Assembly: GCA_964020085.1 (NCBI GenBank)
Contig: CAXHUQ010000758.1
Span: forward strand, 1 to 64,000
DNA: 64,000 bases
Source: Micromussa lordhowensis
Lineage: Eukaryota > Cnidaria > Anthozoa > Scleractinia > Lobophylliidae
Reading direction: 5' to 3'
A model generated the notes under the pieces. The model was not told where the DNA came from. It did no database searches and saw only the letters and a program-made list of their open reading frames with translations. The translations under genes were made by a program, and so were the position numbers. Positions 23,673 to 36,800 of the stretch are shown piece after piece; position 1 is the first letter of the stretch, and each line of letters begins with the position of its first letter.

Positions 23673-24293
23673 TTGCGCCAGGGTGTTTTTTGTGGCCTTC
23701 TTTTGAGGGGAGTTTCCCTTGGTCGCAACTTTGCAGAATTTCAGAAAACGCGCGATGAGGGTGTCCTTGCCAAATTTGCCATAGCTCGGCTTTGCGGGCA
23801 CTTTGAAAGATGCGGTTTGCAGCAAAATGTTATGCTAGGATGGCACTTTAAGTGCATTGTAATTAGGAGGTGATGGCATTTGCGCCAGGGTGTTTTTTGT
23901 GGCCTTCTTTTGAGGGGAGTTTCCCTTGGTCGCAACTTTGCAGAATTTCAGAAAACGCGCGATGAGGGTGTCCTTGCCAAATTTGCCATAGCTCGGCTTT
24001 GCGGGCACTTTGAAAGATGCGGTTTGCAGCAAAATGTTGTGCTAGGATGGCACTTTAAGTGCATTGTAATTAGGAGGTGATGGCATTTGCGCCAGGGTGT
24101 TTTTTGTGGCCTTCTTTTGAGGGGAGTTTCCCTTGGTCGCAACTTTGCAGAATTTCAGAAAACGCGCGATGAGGGTGTCCTTGCCAAATTTGCCATAGCT
24201 CGGCTTTGCGGGCACTTTGAAAGATGCGGTTTGCAGCAAAATGTTATGCTAGGATGGCACTTTAAGTGCATTGTAATTAGGAGGTGATGGCAT

Positions 24294-27200
24294 TTGCGCC
24301 ATGGTGTTTTTTGTGGCCTTCTTTTGAGGGGAGTTTCCCTTGGTCGCAACTTTGCAGAATTTCAGAAAACGCGCGATGAGGGTATCCTTGCCAAATTTGC
24401 CATAGCTCGGCTTTGCGGGCACTTTGAAAGATGCAGTTTGCAGCAAAATGTTGTGCTAGGATGGCACTTTAAGTGCATTGTAATTAGGAGGTGATGGCAT
24501 TTGCGCCATGGTGTTTTTTGTGGCCTTCTTTTGAGGGGAGTTTCCCTTGGTCGCAACTTTACAGAATTTCAGAAAACGCGCGATGAGGGTGTCCTTGCCA
24601 AATTTGCCATAGCTCGGCTTTGCGGGCACTTTGAAAGATGCGGTTTGCAGCAAAATGTTGTGCTAGGATGGCACTTTAAGTGCATTGTAATTAGGAGGTG
24701 ATGGCATTTGCGCCAGGGTGTTTTTTGTGGCCTTCTTTTGAGGGGAGTTTCCCTTGGTCGCAACTTTGCAGAATTTCAGAAAACGCGCGATGAGGGTGTC
24801 CTTGCCAAATTTGCCATAGCTCGGCTTTGCGGGCACTTTGAAAGATGCGGTTTGCAGCAAAATGTTGTGCTAGGATGGCACTTTAAGTGCATTGTAATTA
24901 GGAGGTGATGGCATTTGCGCCAGGGTGTTTTTTGTGGCCTTCTTTTGAGGGGAGTTTCCCTTGGTCGCAACTTTGCAGAATTTCAGAAAACGCGCGATGA
25001 GGGTGTCCTTGCCAAATTTGCCATAGCTCGGCTTTGCGGGCACTTTGAAAGATGCGGTTTGCAGCAAAATGTTGTGCTAGGATGGCACTTTAAGTGCATT
25101 GTAATTAGGAGGTGATGGCATTTGCGCCAGGGTGTTTTTTGTGGCCTTCTTTTGAGGGGAGTTTCCCTTGGTCGCAACTTTGCAGAATTTCAGAAAACGC
25201 GCGATGAGGGTGTCCTTGCCAAATTTGCCATAGCTCGGCTTTGCGGGCACTTTGAAAGATGCGGTTTGCAGCAAAATGTTGTGCTAGGATGGCACTTTAA
25301 GTGCATTGTAATTAGGAGGTGATGGCATTTGCGCCAGGGTGTTTTTTGTGGCCTTCTTTTGAGGGGAGTTTCCCTTGGTCGCAACTTTGCAGAATTTCAG
25401 AAAACGCGCGATGAGGGTGTCCTTGCCAAATTTGCCATAGCTCGGCTTTGCGGGCACTTTGAAAGATGCGGTTTGCAGCAAAATGTTGTGCTAGGATGGC
25501 ACTTTAAGTGCATTGTAATTAGGAGGTGATGGCATTTGCGCCAGGGTGTTTTTTGTGGCCTTCTTTTGAGGGGAGTTTCCCTTGGTCGCAACTTTGCAGA
25601 ATTTCAGAAAACGCGCGATGAGGGTGTCCTTGCCAAATTTGCCATAGCTCGGCTTTGCGGGCACTTTGCAAGATGCGGTTTGCAGCAAAATGTTGTGCCA
25701 GGATGGCAGTTTAAGTGCATTGTAATTAGGAGGTGATGGCATTTGCGCCAGGGTGTTTTTTGTGGCCTTCTTTTGAGGGGAGTTTCCCTTGGTCGCAACT
25801 TTGCAGAATTTCAGAAAACGCGCGATGAGGGTGTCCTTGCCAAATTTGCCATAGCTCGGCTTTGCGGGCACTTTGAAAGATGCGGTTTGCAGCAAAATGT
25901 TGTGCTAGGATGGCACTTTAAGTGCATGGTAATTAGGAGGTGATGGCATTTGCGCCAGGGTGTTCCTTGTGGCCTTCTTTTGAGGGGAGTTTCCCTTGGT
26001 CGCAACTTTGCAGAATTTCAGAAAACGCGCGATGAGGGTGTCCTTGCCAAATTTGCCATAGCTCGGCTTTGCGGGCACTTTGAAAGATGCGGTTTGCAGC
26101 AAAATGTTGTGCTAGGATGGCACTTTAAGTGCATTGTAATTAGGAGGTGATGGCATTTGCGCCAGGGTGTTTTTTGTGGCCTTCTTTTGAGGGGAGTTTC
26201 CCTTGGTCGCAACTTTGCAGAATTTCAGAAAACGCGCGATGAGGGTATCCTTGCCAAATTTGCCATAGCTCGGCTTTGCGGGCACTTTGAAAGATGCAGT
26301 TTGCAGCAAAATGTTGTGCTAGGATGGCACTTTAAGTGCATTGTAATTAGGAGGTGATGGCATTTGCGCCATGGTGTTTTTTGTGGCCTTCTTTTGAGGG
26401 GAGTTTCCCTTGGTCGCAACTTTACAGAATTTCAGAAAACGCGCGATGAGGGTGTCCTTGCCAAATTTGCCATAGCTCGGCTTTGCGGGCACTTTGAAAG
26501 ATGCGGTTTGCAGCAAAATGTTGTGCTAGGATGGCACTTTAAGTGCATTGTAATTAGGAGGTGATGGCATTTGCGCCAGGGTGTTTTTTGTGGCCTTCTT
26601 TTGAGGGGAGTTTCCCTTGGTCGCAACTTTGCAGAATTTCAGAAAACGCGCGATGAGGGTGTCCTTGCCAAATTTGCCATAGCTCGGCTTTGCGGGCACT
26701 TTGAAAGATGCGGTTTGCAGCAAAATGTTGTGCTAGGATGGCACTTTAAGTGCATTGTAATTAGGAGGTGATGGCATTTGCGCCAGGGTGTTTTTTGTGG
26801 CCTTCTTTTGAGGGGAGTTTCCCTTGGTCGCAACTTTGCAGAATTTCAGAAAACGCGCGATGAGGGTGTCCTTGCCAAATTTGCCATAGCTCGGCTTTGC
26901 GGGCACTTTGAAAGATGCGGTTTGCAGCAAAATGTTGTGCTAGGATGGCACTTTAAGTGCATTGTAATTAGGAGGTGATGGCATTTGCGCCAGGGTGTTT
27001 TTTGTGGCCTTCTTTTGAGGGGAGTTTCCCTTGGTCGCAACTTTGCAGAATTTCAGAAAACGCGCGATGAGGGTGTCCTTGCCAAATTTGCCATAGCTCG
27101 GCTTTGCGGGCACTTTGAAAGATGCGGTTTGCAGCAAAATGTTGTGCTAGGATGGCACTTTAAGTGCATTGTAATTAGGAGGTGATGGCATTTGCGCCAG

Positions 27201-28019
27201 GGTGTTTTTTGTGGCCTTCTTTTGAGGGGAGTTTCCCTTGGTCGCAACTTTGCAGAATTTCAGAAAACGCGCGATGAGGGTGTCCTTGCCAAATTTGCCA
27301 TAGCTCGGCTTTGCGGGCACTTTGAAAGATGCGGTTTGCAGCAAAATGTTGTGCTAGGATGGCACTTTAAGTGCATTGTAATTAGGAGGTGATGGCATTT
27401 GCGCCAGGGTGTTTTTTGTGGCCTTCTTTTGAGGGGAGTTTCCCTTGGTCGCAACTTTGCAGAATTTCAGAAAACGCGCGATGAGGGTGTCCTTGCCAAA
27501 TTTGCCATAGCTCGGCTTTGCGGGCACTTTGCAAGATGCGGTTTGCAGCAAAATGTTGTGCCAGGATGGCAGTTTAAGTGCATTGTAATTAGGAGGTGAT
27601 GGCATTTGCGCCAGGGTGTTTTTTGTGGCCTTCTTTTGAGGGGAGTTTCCCTTGGTCGCAACTTTGCAGAATTTCAGAAAACGCGCGATGAGGGTGTCCT
27701 TGCCAAATTTGCCATAGCTCGGCTTTGCGGGCACTTTGAAAGATGCGGTTTGCAGCAAAATGTTGTGCTAGGATGGCACTTTAAGTGCATGGTAATTAGG
27801 AGGTGATGGCATTTGCGCCAGGGTGTTCCTTGTGGCCTTCTTTTGAGGGGAGTTTCCCTTGGTCGCAACTTTGCAGAATTTCAGAAAACGCGCGATGAGG
27901 GTGTCCTTGCCAAATTTGCCATAGCTCGGCTTTGCGGGCACTTTGAAAGATGCGGTTTGCAGCAAAATGTTGTGCTAGGATGGCACTTTAAGTGCATTGT
28001 AATTAGGAGGTGATGGCAT
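24294..28019 (+). repeat. Nine-monomer HOR (1,863 bp), two tandem copies
   Basis: The markers are, in order: GGTATCC plus GATGCAG (24294), GCGCCATGG plus CTTTACAG (24501), four consensus copies, TTTGCAAGATG/GTGCCAGG/GGCAGTTT (25536), CATGGTAATT (25743) and GTTCCTTG (25950). All reappear 1,863 bp later at 26157, 26364, 27399, 27606 and 27813. The left edge of the duplication lies inside the copy at 24294, because that copy has GCCATGG while its partner at 26157 has GCCAGGG. Near-identity over nearly 2 kb implies a recent unequal exchange. Confidence 0.9.
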
Positions 28020-29262
28020 TTGCGCCAGGGTGTTTTTTGTGGCCTTCTTTTGAGGGGAGTTTCCCTTGGTCGCAACTTTGCAGAATTTCAGAAAACGCGC
28101 GATGAGGGTGTCCTTGCCAAGTTTGCCATAGCTCGGCTTTGCGGGCACTTTGAAAGATGCGGTTTGCAGCAAAATGTTGTGCTAGGATGGCACTTTAAGT
28201 GCATTGTAATTAGGAGGTGATGGCATTTGCGCCAGGGTGTTTTTTGTGGCCTTCTTTTAAGGGGAGTTTCCCTTGGTCGCAACTTTGCAGAATTTCAGAA
28301 AACGCGCGATGAGGGTGTCCTTGCCAAATTTGCCATAGCTCGGCTTTGCGGGCACTTTGAAAGATGCGGTTTGCAGCAAAATGTTGTGCTAGGATGGCAC
28401 TTTAAGTGCATTGTACTTAGGAGGTGATGGCATATTGCGCCAGGGTGTTTTTTGTGGCCTTCTTTTGAGGGGAGTTTCCCTTGGTCGCAACTTTGCAGAA
28501 TTTCAGAAAACGCGCGATGAGGGTGTCCTTGCCAAATTTGCCATAGCTCGGCTTTGCGGGCACTTTGAAAGATGCGGTTTGCAGCAAAATGTTGTGCTAG
28601 GATGGCACTTTAAGTGCATTGTAATTAGGAGGTGATGGCATTTGCGCCAGGGTGTTTTTTGTGGCCTTCTTTTGAGGGGAGTTTCCCTTGGTCGCAACTT
28701 TGCAGAATTTCAGAAAACGCGCGATGAGGGTGTCCTTGCCAAATTTGCCATAGCTCGGCTTTGCGGGCACTTTGAAAGATGCGGTTTGCAGCAAAATGTT
28801 GTGCTAGGATGGCACTTTAAGTGCATTGTAATTAAGAGGTGATGGCATTTGCGCGAGGGTGTTTTTTGTGGCCTTCTTTTGAGGGGAGTTTCCCTTGGTC
28901 GCAACTTTGCAGAATTTCAGAAAACGCGCGATGAGGGTGTCCTTGCCAAATTTGCCATAGCTCGGCTTTGCGGGCACTTTGAAAGATGCGGTTTGCAGCA
29001 AAATGTTGTGCTAGGATGGCACTTTAAGTGCATTGTAATTAGGAGGTGATGGCATTTGCGCCAGGGTGTTTTTTGTGGCCTTCTTTTGAGGGGAGTTTCC
29101 CTTGGTCGCAACTTTGCAGAATTTCAGAAAACGCGCGATGAGGGTGTCCTTGCCAAATTTGCCATAGCTCGGCTTTGCGGGCACTTTGAAAGATGCGGTT
29201 TGCAGCAAAATGTTGTGCTAGGATGGCACTTTAAGTGCATTGTAATTAGGAGGTGATGGCAT

Positions 29263-32200
29263 TTGCGCCAGGGTGTTTTTTGTGGCCTTCTTTTGAGGGG
29301 AGTTTCCCTTGGTCGCAACTTTGCAGAATTTCAGAAAACGCACGATGAGGGTGTCCTTGCCAAATTTGCCATAGCTCGGCTTTGCGGGCACTTTGAAAGA
29401 TGCAGTTTGCAGCAAAATGTTGTGCTAGGATGGCACTTTAAGTGCATTGTAATTAGGAGGTGATGGCATTTGCGCCAGGGTGTTTTTTGTGGCCTTCTTT
29501 TGAGGGGAGTTTCCCTTGGTCGCAACTTTGCAGAATTTCAGAAAACGCGCGATGAGGGTGTCCTTGCCAAATTTGCCATAGCTCGGCTTTGCGGGCACTT
29601 TGAAAGATGCGGTTTGCAGCAAAATGTTGTGCTAGGATGGCACTTTAAGTGCCTTGTAATTATTAGGTGATGGCATTTTCGCCAGGGTGTTTTTTGTGGC
29701 CTTCTTTTGAGGGGAGTTTCCCTTGGTCGCAACTTTGCAGAATTTCAGAAAACGCGCGATGAGGGTGTCCTTGCCAAATTTGCCAGAGCTCGGCGTTGCG
29801 GGCACTTTGAAAGATGCGGTTTGCAGCAAAATGTTGTGCTAGGATGGCACTTTAAGTGCATTGTAATTAGGAGGTGATGGCATTTGCGCCAGGGTGTTTT
29901 TTGTGGCCTTCTTTTGAGGGGAGTTTCCCTTGGTCGCAACTTTGCAGAATTTCAGAAAACGCGCGATGAGGGTGTCCTTGCCAAATTTGCCATAGCTCGG
30001 CTTTGCGGGCACTTTGAAAGATGCGGTTTGCAGCAAAATCTTGTGCTAGGATGGCACTTTAAGTGCATTGTAATTAGGAGGTGATGGAATTTGCGCCAGG
30101 GTGTTTTTTGTGGCCTTCTTTTGAGGGGAGTTTCCCTTGGTCGCAACTTTGCAGAATTTCAGAAAACGCGCGATGAGGGTGTCCTTGCCAAATTTGCCAT
30201 AGCTCGGCTTTGCGGGCACTTTGAAAGATGCGGTTTGCAGCAAAATGTTGTGCTAGGATGGCACTTTAAGTGCATTGTAATTAGGAGGTGATGGCATTTG
30301 CGCCAGGGTGTTTTTTGTGGCCTTCTTTTGAGGGGAGTTTCCATTGGTCGCAACTTTGCAGAATTTCAGAAAACGCGCGATGAGGGTGTCCTTGCCAAAT
30401 TTGCCATAGCTCGGCTTTGCGGGCACTTTGAAAGATGCGGTTTGCAGCAAAATGTTGTGCTAGGATGGCACTTTAAGTGCATTGTAATTAGGAGGTGATG
30501 GCATTTGCGCCAGGGTGTTTTTTGTGGCCTTCTTTTGAGGGGAGTTTCCCTTGGTCGCAACTTTGCAGAATTTCAGAAAACGCGCGATGAGGGTGTCCTT
30601 GCCAAATTTGCCATAGCTCGGCTTTGCGGGCACTTTGCAAGATGCGGTTTGCAGCAAAATGTTGTGCTAGGATGGCACTTTAAGTGCATTGTACTTAGGA
30701 GGTGATGGCATTTGCGCCAGGGTGTTTTTTGTGGCCTTCTTTTGAGGGGAGTTTCCATTGGTCGCAACTTTGCAGAATTTCAGAAAACGCGCGATGAGGG
30801 TGTCCTTGCCAAATTTGCCATAGCTCGGCTTTGCGGGCACTTTGAAAGATGCGGTTTGCAGCAAAATGTTGTGCTAGGATGGCACTTTAAGTGCATTGTA
30901 ATTAGGAGGTGATGGCATTTGCGCCAGGGTGTTTTTTGTGGCCTTCTTTTGAGGGGAGTTTCCCTTGGTCGCAACTTTGCAGAATTTCAGAAAACGCGCG
31001 ATGAGGGTGTCCTTGCCAAATTTGCCATAGCTCGGCTTTGCGGGCACTTTGCAAGATGCGGTTTGCAGCAAAATGTTGTGCTAGGATGGCACTTTAAGTG
31101 CATTGTACTTAGGAGGTGATGGCATTTGCGCCAGGGTGTTTTTTGTGGCCTTCTTTTGAGGGGAGTTTCCCTTGGTCGCAACTTTGCAGAATTTCAGAAA
31201 ACGCGCGATGAGGGTGTCCTTGCCAATTTTGCCATAGCTCGGCTTTGCGGGCACTTTGAAAGATGCGGTTTGCAGCAAAATGTTGTGCTAGGATGGCACT
31301 TTAAGTGCATGGTAATTAGGAGGTGATGGCATTTGCGCCAGGGTGTTCCTTGTGGCCTTCTTTTGAGGGGAGTTTCCCTTGGTCGCAACTTTGCAGAATT
31401 TCAGAAAACGCGCGATGAGGGTGTCCTTGCCAAATTTGCCATAGCTCGGCTTTGCGGGCACTTTGAAAGATGCGGTTTGCAGCAAAATGTTGTGCTAGGA
31501 TGGCACTTTAAGTGCCTTGTAATTATTAGGTGATGGCATTTTCGCCAGGGTGTTTTTTGTGGCCTTCTTTTGAGGGGAGTTTCCCTTGGTCGCAACTTTG
31601 CAGAATTTCAGAAAACGCGCGATGAGGGTGTCCTTGCCAAATTTGCCATAGCTCGGCTTTGCGGGCACTTTGAAAGATGCGGTTTGCAGCAAAATCTTGT
31701 GCTAGGATGGCACTTTAAGTGCATTGTAATTAGGAGGTGATGGCATTTGCGCCAGGGTGTTTTTTGTGGCCTTCTTTTGAGGGGAGTTTCCCTTGGTCGC
31801 AACTTTGCAGAATTTCAGAAAACGCGCGATGAGGGTGTCCTTGCCAAATTTGCCATAGCTCGGCTTTGCGGGCACTTTGAAAGATGCAGTTTGCAGCAAA
31901 ATGTTGTGCTAGGATGGCACTTTAAGTGCATTGTAATTAGGAGGTGATGGCATTTGCGCCAGGGTGTTTTTTGTGGCCTTCTTTTGAGGGGAGTTTCCCT
32001 TGGTCGCAACTTTGCAGAATTTCAGAAAACGCGCGATGAGGGTGTCCTTGCCAAATTTGCCATAGCTCGGCTTTGCGGGCACTTTGAAAGATGCGGTTTG
32101 CAGCAAAATGTTGTGCTAGGATGGCACTTTAAGTGCCTTGTAATTATTAGGTGATGGCATTTTCGCCAGGGTGTTTTTTGTGGCCTTCTTTTGAGGGGAG

Positions 32201-33195
32201 TTTCCCTTGGTCGCAACTTTGCAGAATTTCAGAAAACGCGCGATGAGGGTGTCCTTGCCAAATTTGCCAGAGCTCGGCGTTGCGGGCACTTTGAAAGATG
32301 CGGTTTGCAGCAAAATGTTGTGCTAGGATGGCACTTTAAGTGCATTGTAATTAGGAGGTGATGGCATTTGCGCCAGGGTGTTTTTTGTGGCCTTCTTTTG
32401 AGGGGAGTTTCCCTTGGTCGCAACTTTGCAGAATTTCAGAAAACGCGCGATGAGGGTGTCCTTGCCAAATTTGCCATAGCTCGGCTTTGCGGGCACTTTG
32501 AAAGATGCGGTTTGCAGCAAAATCTTGTGCTAGGATGGCACTTTAAGTGCATTGTACTTAGGAGGTGATGGAATTTGCGCCAGGGTGTTTTTTGTGGCCT
32601 TCTTTTGAGGGGAGTTTCCCTTGGTCGCAACTTTGCAGAATTTCAGAAAACGCGCGATGAGGGTGTCCTTGCCAAATTTGCCATAGCTCGGCTTTGCGGG
32701 CACTTTGAAAGATGCGGTTTGCAGCAAAATGTTGTGCTAGGATGGCACTTTAAGTGCATTGTAATTAGGAGGTGATGGCATTTGCGCCAGGGTGTTTTTT
32801 GTGGCCTTCTTTTGAGGGGAGTTTCCATTGGTCGCAACTTTGCAGAATTTCAGAAAACGCGCGATGAGGGTGTCCTTGCCAAATTTGCCATAGCTCGGCT
32901 TTGCGGGCACTTTGAAAGATGCGGTTTGCAGCAAAATGTTGTGCTAGGATGGCACTTTAAGTGCATTGTAATTAGGAGGTGATGGCATTTGCGCCAGGGT
33001 GTTTTTTGTGGCCTTCTTTTGAGGGGAGTTTCCCTTGGTCGCAACTTTGCAGAATTTCAGAAAACGCGCGATGAGGGTGTCCTTGCCAAATTTGCCATAG
33101 CTCGGCTTTGCGGGCACTTTGCAAGATGCGGTTTGCAGCAAAATGTTGTGCTAGGATGGCACTTTAAGTGCATTGTAATTAGGAGGTGATGGCAT
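29263..33195 (+). repeat. Twelve-monomer HOR (2,484 bp), one full copy plus seven monomers of a second
   Basis: Copies at 29263 (GATGCAG), 29470 (AGTGCCTTG and AATTATTAGG at its end), 29677 (TTTTCGCC, CCAGAGCTCGGCG), 29884 (AAAATCTTG), 30091 (preceded by GATGGAATTTG), 30298 (TTTCCATTGG) and 30505 (TTTGCAAGATG) correspond in order to 31747, 31954, 32161, 32368, 32575, 32782 and 32989. Each pair is exactly 2,484 bp apart. The paired GAGCTC sites at 29786 and 32270 confirm the spacing. Inside the first unit, 30298-30711 is itself duplicated as a 414-bp dimer at 30712-31125. Confidence 0.9.
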
Positions 33196-33816
33196 TTGCG
33201 CCAGGGTGTTTTTTGTGGCCTTCTTTTGAGGGGAGTTTCCCTTGATCGCAACTTTGGAGAATTTCAGAAAACGCGCGATGAGGGTGTCCTTGCCAAATTT
33301 GCCATAGCTCGGCTTTGCGGGCACTTTGAAAGATGCGGTTTGCAGCAAAATGTTGTGCTAGGATGGCACTTTAAGTGCATTGTAATTAGGAGGTGATGGC
33401 ATTTGCGCCAGGGTGTTTTTTGTGGCCTTCTTTTGAGGGGAGTTTCCCTTGGTCGCAACTTTGCAGAATTTCAGAAAACGCGCGATGAGGGTGTCCTTGC
33501 CAAATTTGCCATAGCTCGGCTTTGCGGGCACTTTGCAAGATGTGGTTTGCAGCAAAATGTTGTGCTAGGATGGCACTTTAAGTGCATTGTAATTAGGAGG
33601 TGATGGCATTTGCGCCAGGGTGTTTTTTGTGGCCTTCTTTTGAGGAGAGTTTCCCTTGGTCGCAACTTTGCAGAATTTCAGAAAACGCGCGATGAGGGTG
33701 TCCTTGCCAAATTTGCCATAGCTCGGCTTTGCGGGCACTTTGAAAGATGCGGTTTGCAGCAAAATGTTGTGCTAGGATGGCACTTTAAGTGCATGGTAAT
33801 TAGGAGGTGATGGCAT

Positions 33817-36800
33817 TTGCGCCAGGGTGTTCCTTGTGGCCTTTTTTTGAGGGGAGTTTCCCTTGGTCGCAACTTTGCAGAATTTCAGAAAACGCGCGAT
33901 GAGGGTGTCCTTGCCAAATTTGCCATAGCTCGGCTTTGCGGGCACTTTGAAAGATGCGGTTTGCAGCAAAATGTTGTGCTAGGATGGCACTTTAAGTGCA
34001 TTGTAATTAGGAGGTGTTGGCATTTGCGCCAGGGTGTATTTTGTGGCCTTCTTTTGAGGGGAGTTTCCCTTGGTCGCAACTTTGCAGAATTTCAGAAAAC
34101 GCGCGATGAGGGTGTCCTTGCCAAGTTTGCCATAGCTCGGCTTTGCGGGCACTTTGAAAGATGCGGTTTGCAGCAAAATGTTGTGCTAGGATGGCACTTT
34201 AAGTGCATTGTAATTAGGAGGTGATGACATTTGCGCCAGGGTGTTTTTTGTGGCCTTCTTTTGAGGGGAGTTTCCCTTGGTCGCAACTTTGCAGAATTTC
34301 AGAAAACGCGCGATGAGGGTGTCCTTGCCAAATTTGCCATAGCTCGGCTTTGCGGGCACTTTGAAAGATGCGGTTTGCAGCAAAATGTTGTGCTAGGATG
34401 GCACTTTAAGTGCATTGTACTTAGGAGGTGATGGCATATTGCGCCAGGGTGTTTTTTGTGGCCTTCTTTTGAGGGGAGTTTCCCTTGGTCGCAACTCTGC
34501 AGAATTTCAGGAAACGCGCGATGAGGGTGTCCTTGCCAAATTTGCCATAGCTCGGCTTTGCGGGCACTTTGAAAGATGCGGTTTGCAGCAAAATGTTGTG
34601 CTAGGATGGCACTTTAAGTGCATTGTAATTAGGAGGTGATGGCATTTGCGCCAGGGTGTTTTTTGTGGCCTTCTTTTGAGGGGAGTTTCCCTTGGTCGCA
34701 ACTTTGCAGAATTTCAGAAAACGCGCGATGAGGGTGTCCTTGCCAAATTTGCCATAGCTCGGCTTTGCGGGCACTTTGAAAGATGCGGTTTGCAGCAAAA
34801 TGTTGTGCTAGGATGGCACTTTAAGTGCATTGTAATTAGGAGGTGATGGCATTTGCGCCAGGGTGTTTTTTGTGGCCTTCTTTTGAGGGGAGTTTCCCTT
34901 GGTCGCAACTTTGCAGAATTTCAGAAAACGCGCGATGAGGGTGTCTTTGCCAAATTTGCCATAGCTCGGCTTTGCGGGCACTTTGAAAGATGCGGTTTGC
35001 AGCAAAATGTTGTGCTAGGATGGCACTTTAAGTGCATTGTAATTAGGAGGTGATAACATTTGCGCCAGGGTGTTTTTTGTGGCCTTCTTTTGAGGGGAGT
35101 TTCCCTTGGTCGCAACTTTGCAGAATTTCAGAAAACGCGCGATGAGGGTGTCCTTGCCAAATTTGCCATAGCTCGGCTTTGCGGGCACTTTGAAAGATGC
35201 GGTTTGCAGCAAAATGTTATGCTAGGATGGCACTTTAAGCGCATTGTAATTAGGAGGTGATGGCATTTGCGCCAGGGTGTTTTTTGTGGCCTTCTTTTGA
35301 GGGGAGTTTCCCTTGGTCGCAACTTTGCAGAATTTCAGAAAACGCGCGATGAGGGTGTCCTTGCCAAATTTGCCATAGCTCGGCTTTGCGGGCACTTTGA
35401 AAGATGCGGTTTGCAGCAAAATGTTGTGCTAGGATGGCACTTTAAGTGCATTGTAATTAGGACGTGATGGCATTTGCGCCAGGGTGTTTTTTGTGGCCTT
35501 CTTTTGAGGGGAGTTTCCCTTGGTCGCAACTTTGCAGAATTTCAGAAAACGCGCGATGAGGGTGTCCTTGCCAAATTTGCCATAGCTCGGCTTTGCGGGC
35601 ACTTTGCAAGATGCGGTTTGCAGCAAAATGTTGTGCTAGGATGGCACTTTAAGTGCATTGTAATTAGGAGGTGATGGCATTTGCGCCAGGGTGTTTTTTG
35701 TGACCTTCTTTTGAGGGGAGTTTCCCTTGGTCGCAACTTTGCAGAATTTCAGAAAACGCGCGATGAGGGTGTCCTTGCCAAATTTGCCATAGCTCGGCTT
35801 TGCGGGCACCTTGAAAGATGCGGTTTGCAGCAAAATGTTGTGCTAGGATGGCACTTTAAGTGCATGGTAATTAGGAGGTGATGGCATTTGCGCCAGGGTG
35901 TTCCTTGTGGCCTTTTTTTGAGGGGAGTTTCCCTTGGTCGCAACTTTGCAGAATTTCAGAAAACGCGCGATGAGGGTGTCCTTGCCAAATTTGCCATAGC
36001 TCGGCTTTGCGGGCACTTTGAAAGATGCGGTTTGCAGCAAAATGTTGTGCTAGGATGGCACTTTAAGTGCATTGTAATTAGGAGGTGATGGCCTTTGCGC
36101 CAGGGTGTTTTTTGTGGCCTTCTTTTGAGGGGAGTTTCCCTTGGTCGCAACTTTGCAGAATTTCAGAAAACGCGCGATGAGGGTGTCCTTGCCAAGTTTG
36201 CCATAGCTCGGCTTTGCGGGCACTTTGAAAGATGCGGTTTGCAGCAAAATGTTGTGCTAGGATGGCACTTTAAGTGCATTGTAATTAGGAGGTGATGGCA
36301 TTTGCGCCAGGGTGTTTTTTGTGGCCTTCTTTTGAGGGGAGTTTCCCTTGGTCGCAACTTTGCAGAATTTCAGAAAACGCGCGATGAGGGTGTCCTTGCC
36401 AAATTTGCCATAGCTCGGCTTTGCGGGCACTTTGAAAGATGCGGTTTGCAGCAAAATGTTGTGCTAGGATGGCACTTTAAGTGCATTGTACTTAGGAGGT
36501 GATGGCATATTGCGCCAGGGTGTTTTTTGTGGCCTTCTTTTGAGGGGAGTTTCCCTTGGTCGCAACTTTGGAGAATTTCAAAAAACGCGCGATGAGGGTG
36601 TCCTTGCCAAATTTGCCATAGCTCGGCTTTGCGGGCACTTTGAAAGATGCGGTTTGCAGCAAAATGTTGTGCTAGGATGGCACTTTAAGTGCATTGTAAT
36701 TAAGAGGTGATGGCATTTGCGCCAGGGTGTTTTTTGTGGCCTTCTTTTGAGGGGAGTTTCCCTTGGTCGCAACTTTGCAGAATTTCAGAAAACGCGCGAT

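Noticed and set aside
33817..34224. 135-codon plus-strand frame as a possible gene
   Set aside because: It is two monomers joined by one TGA-to-TGT change (GTGTTGG). The same happens at 41275, 43761 and 62602 with different bases. Nothing else separates it from the surrounding repeat.
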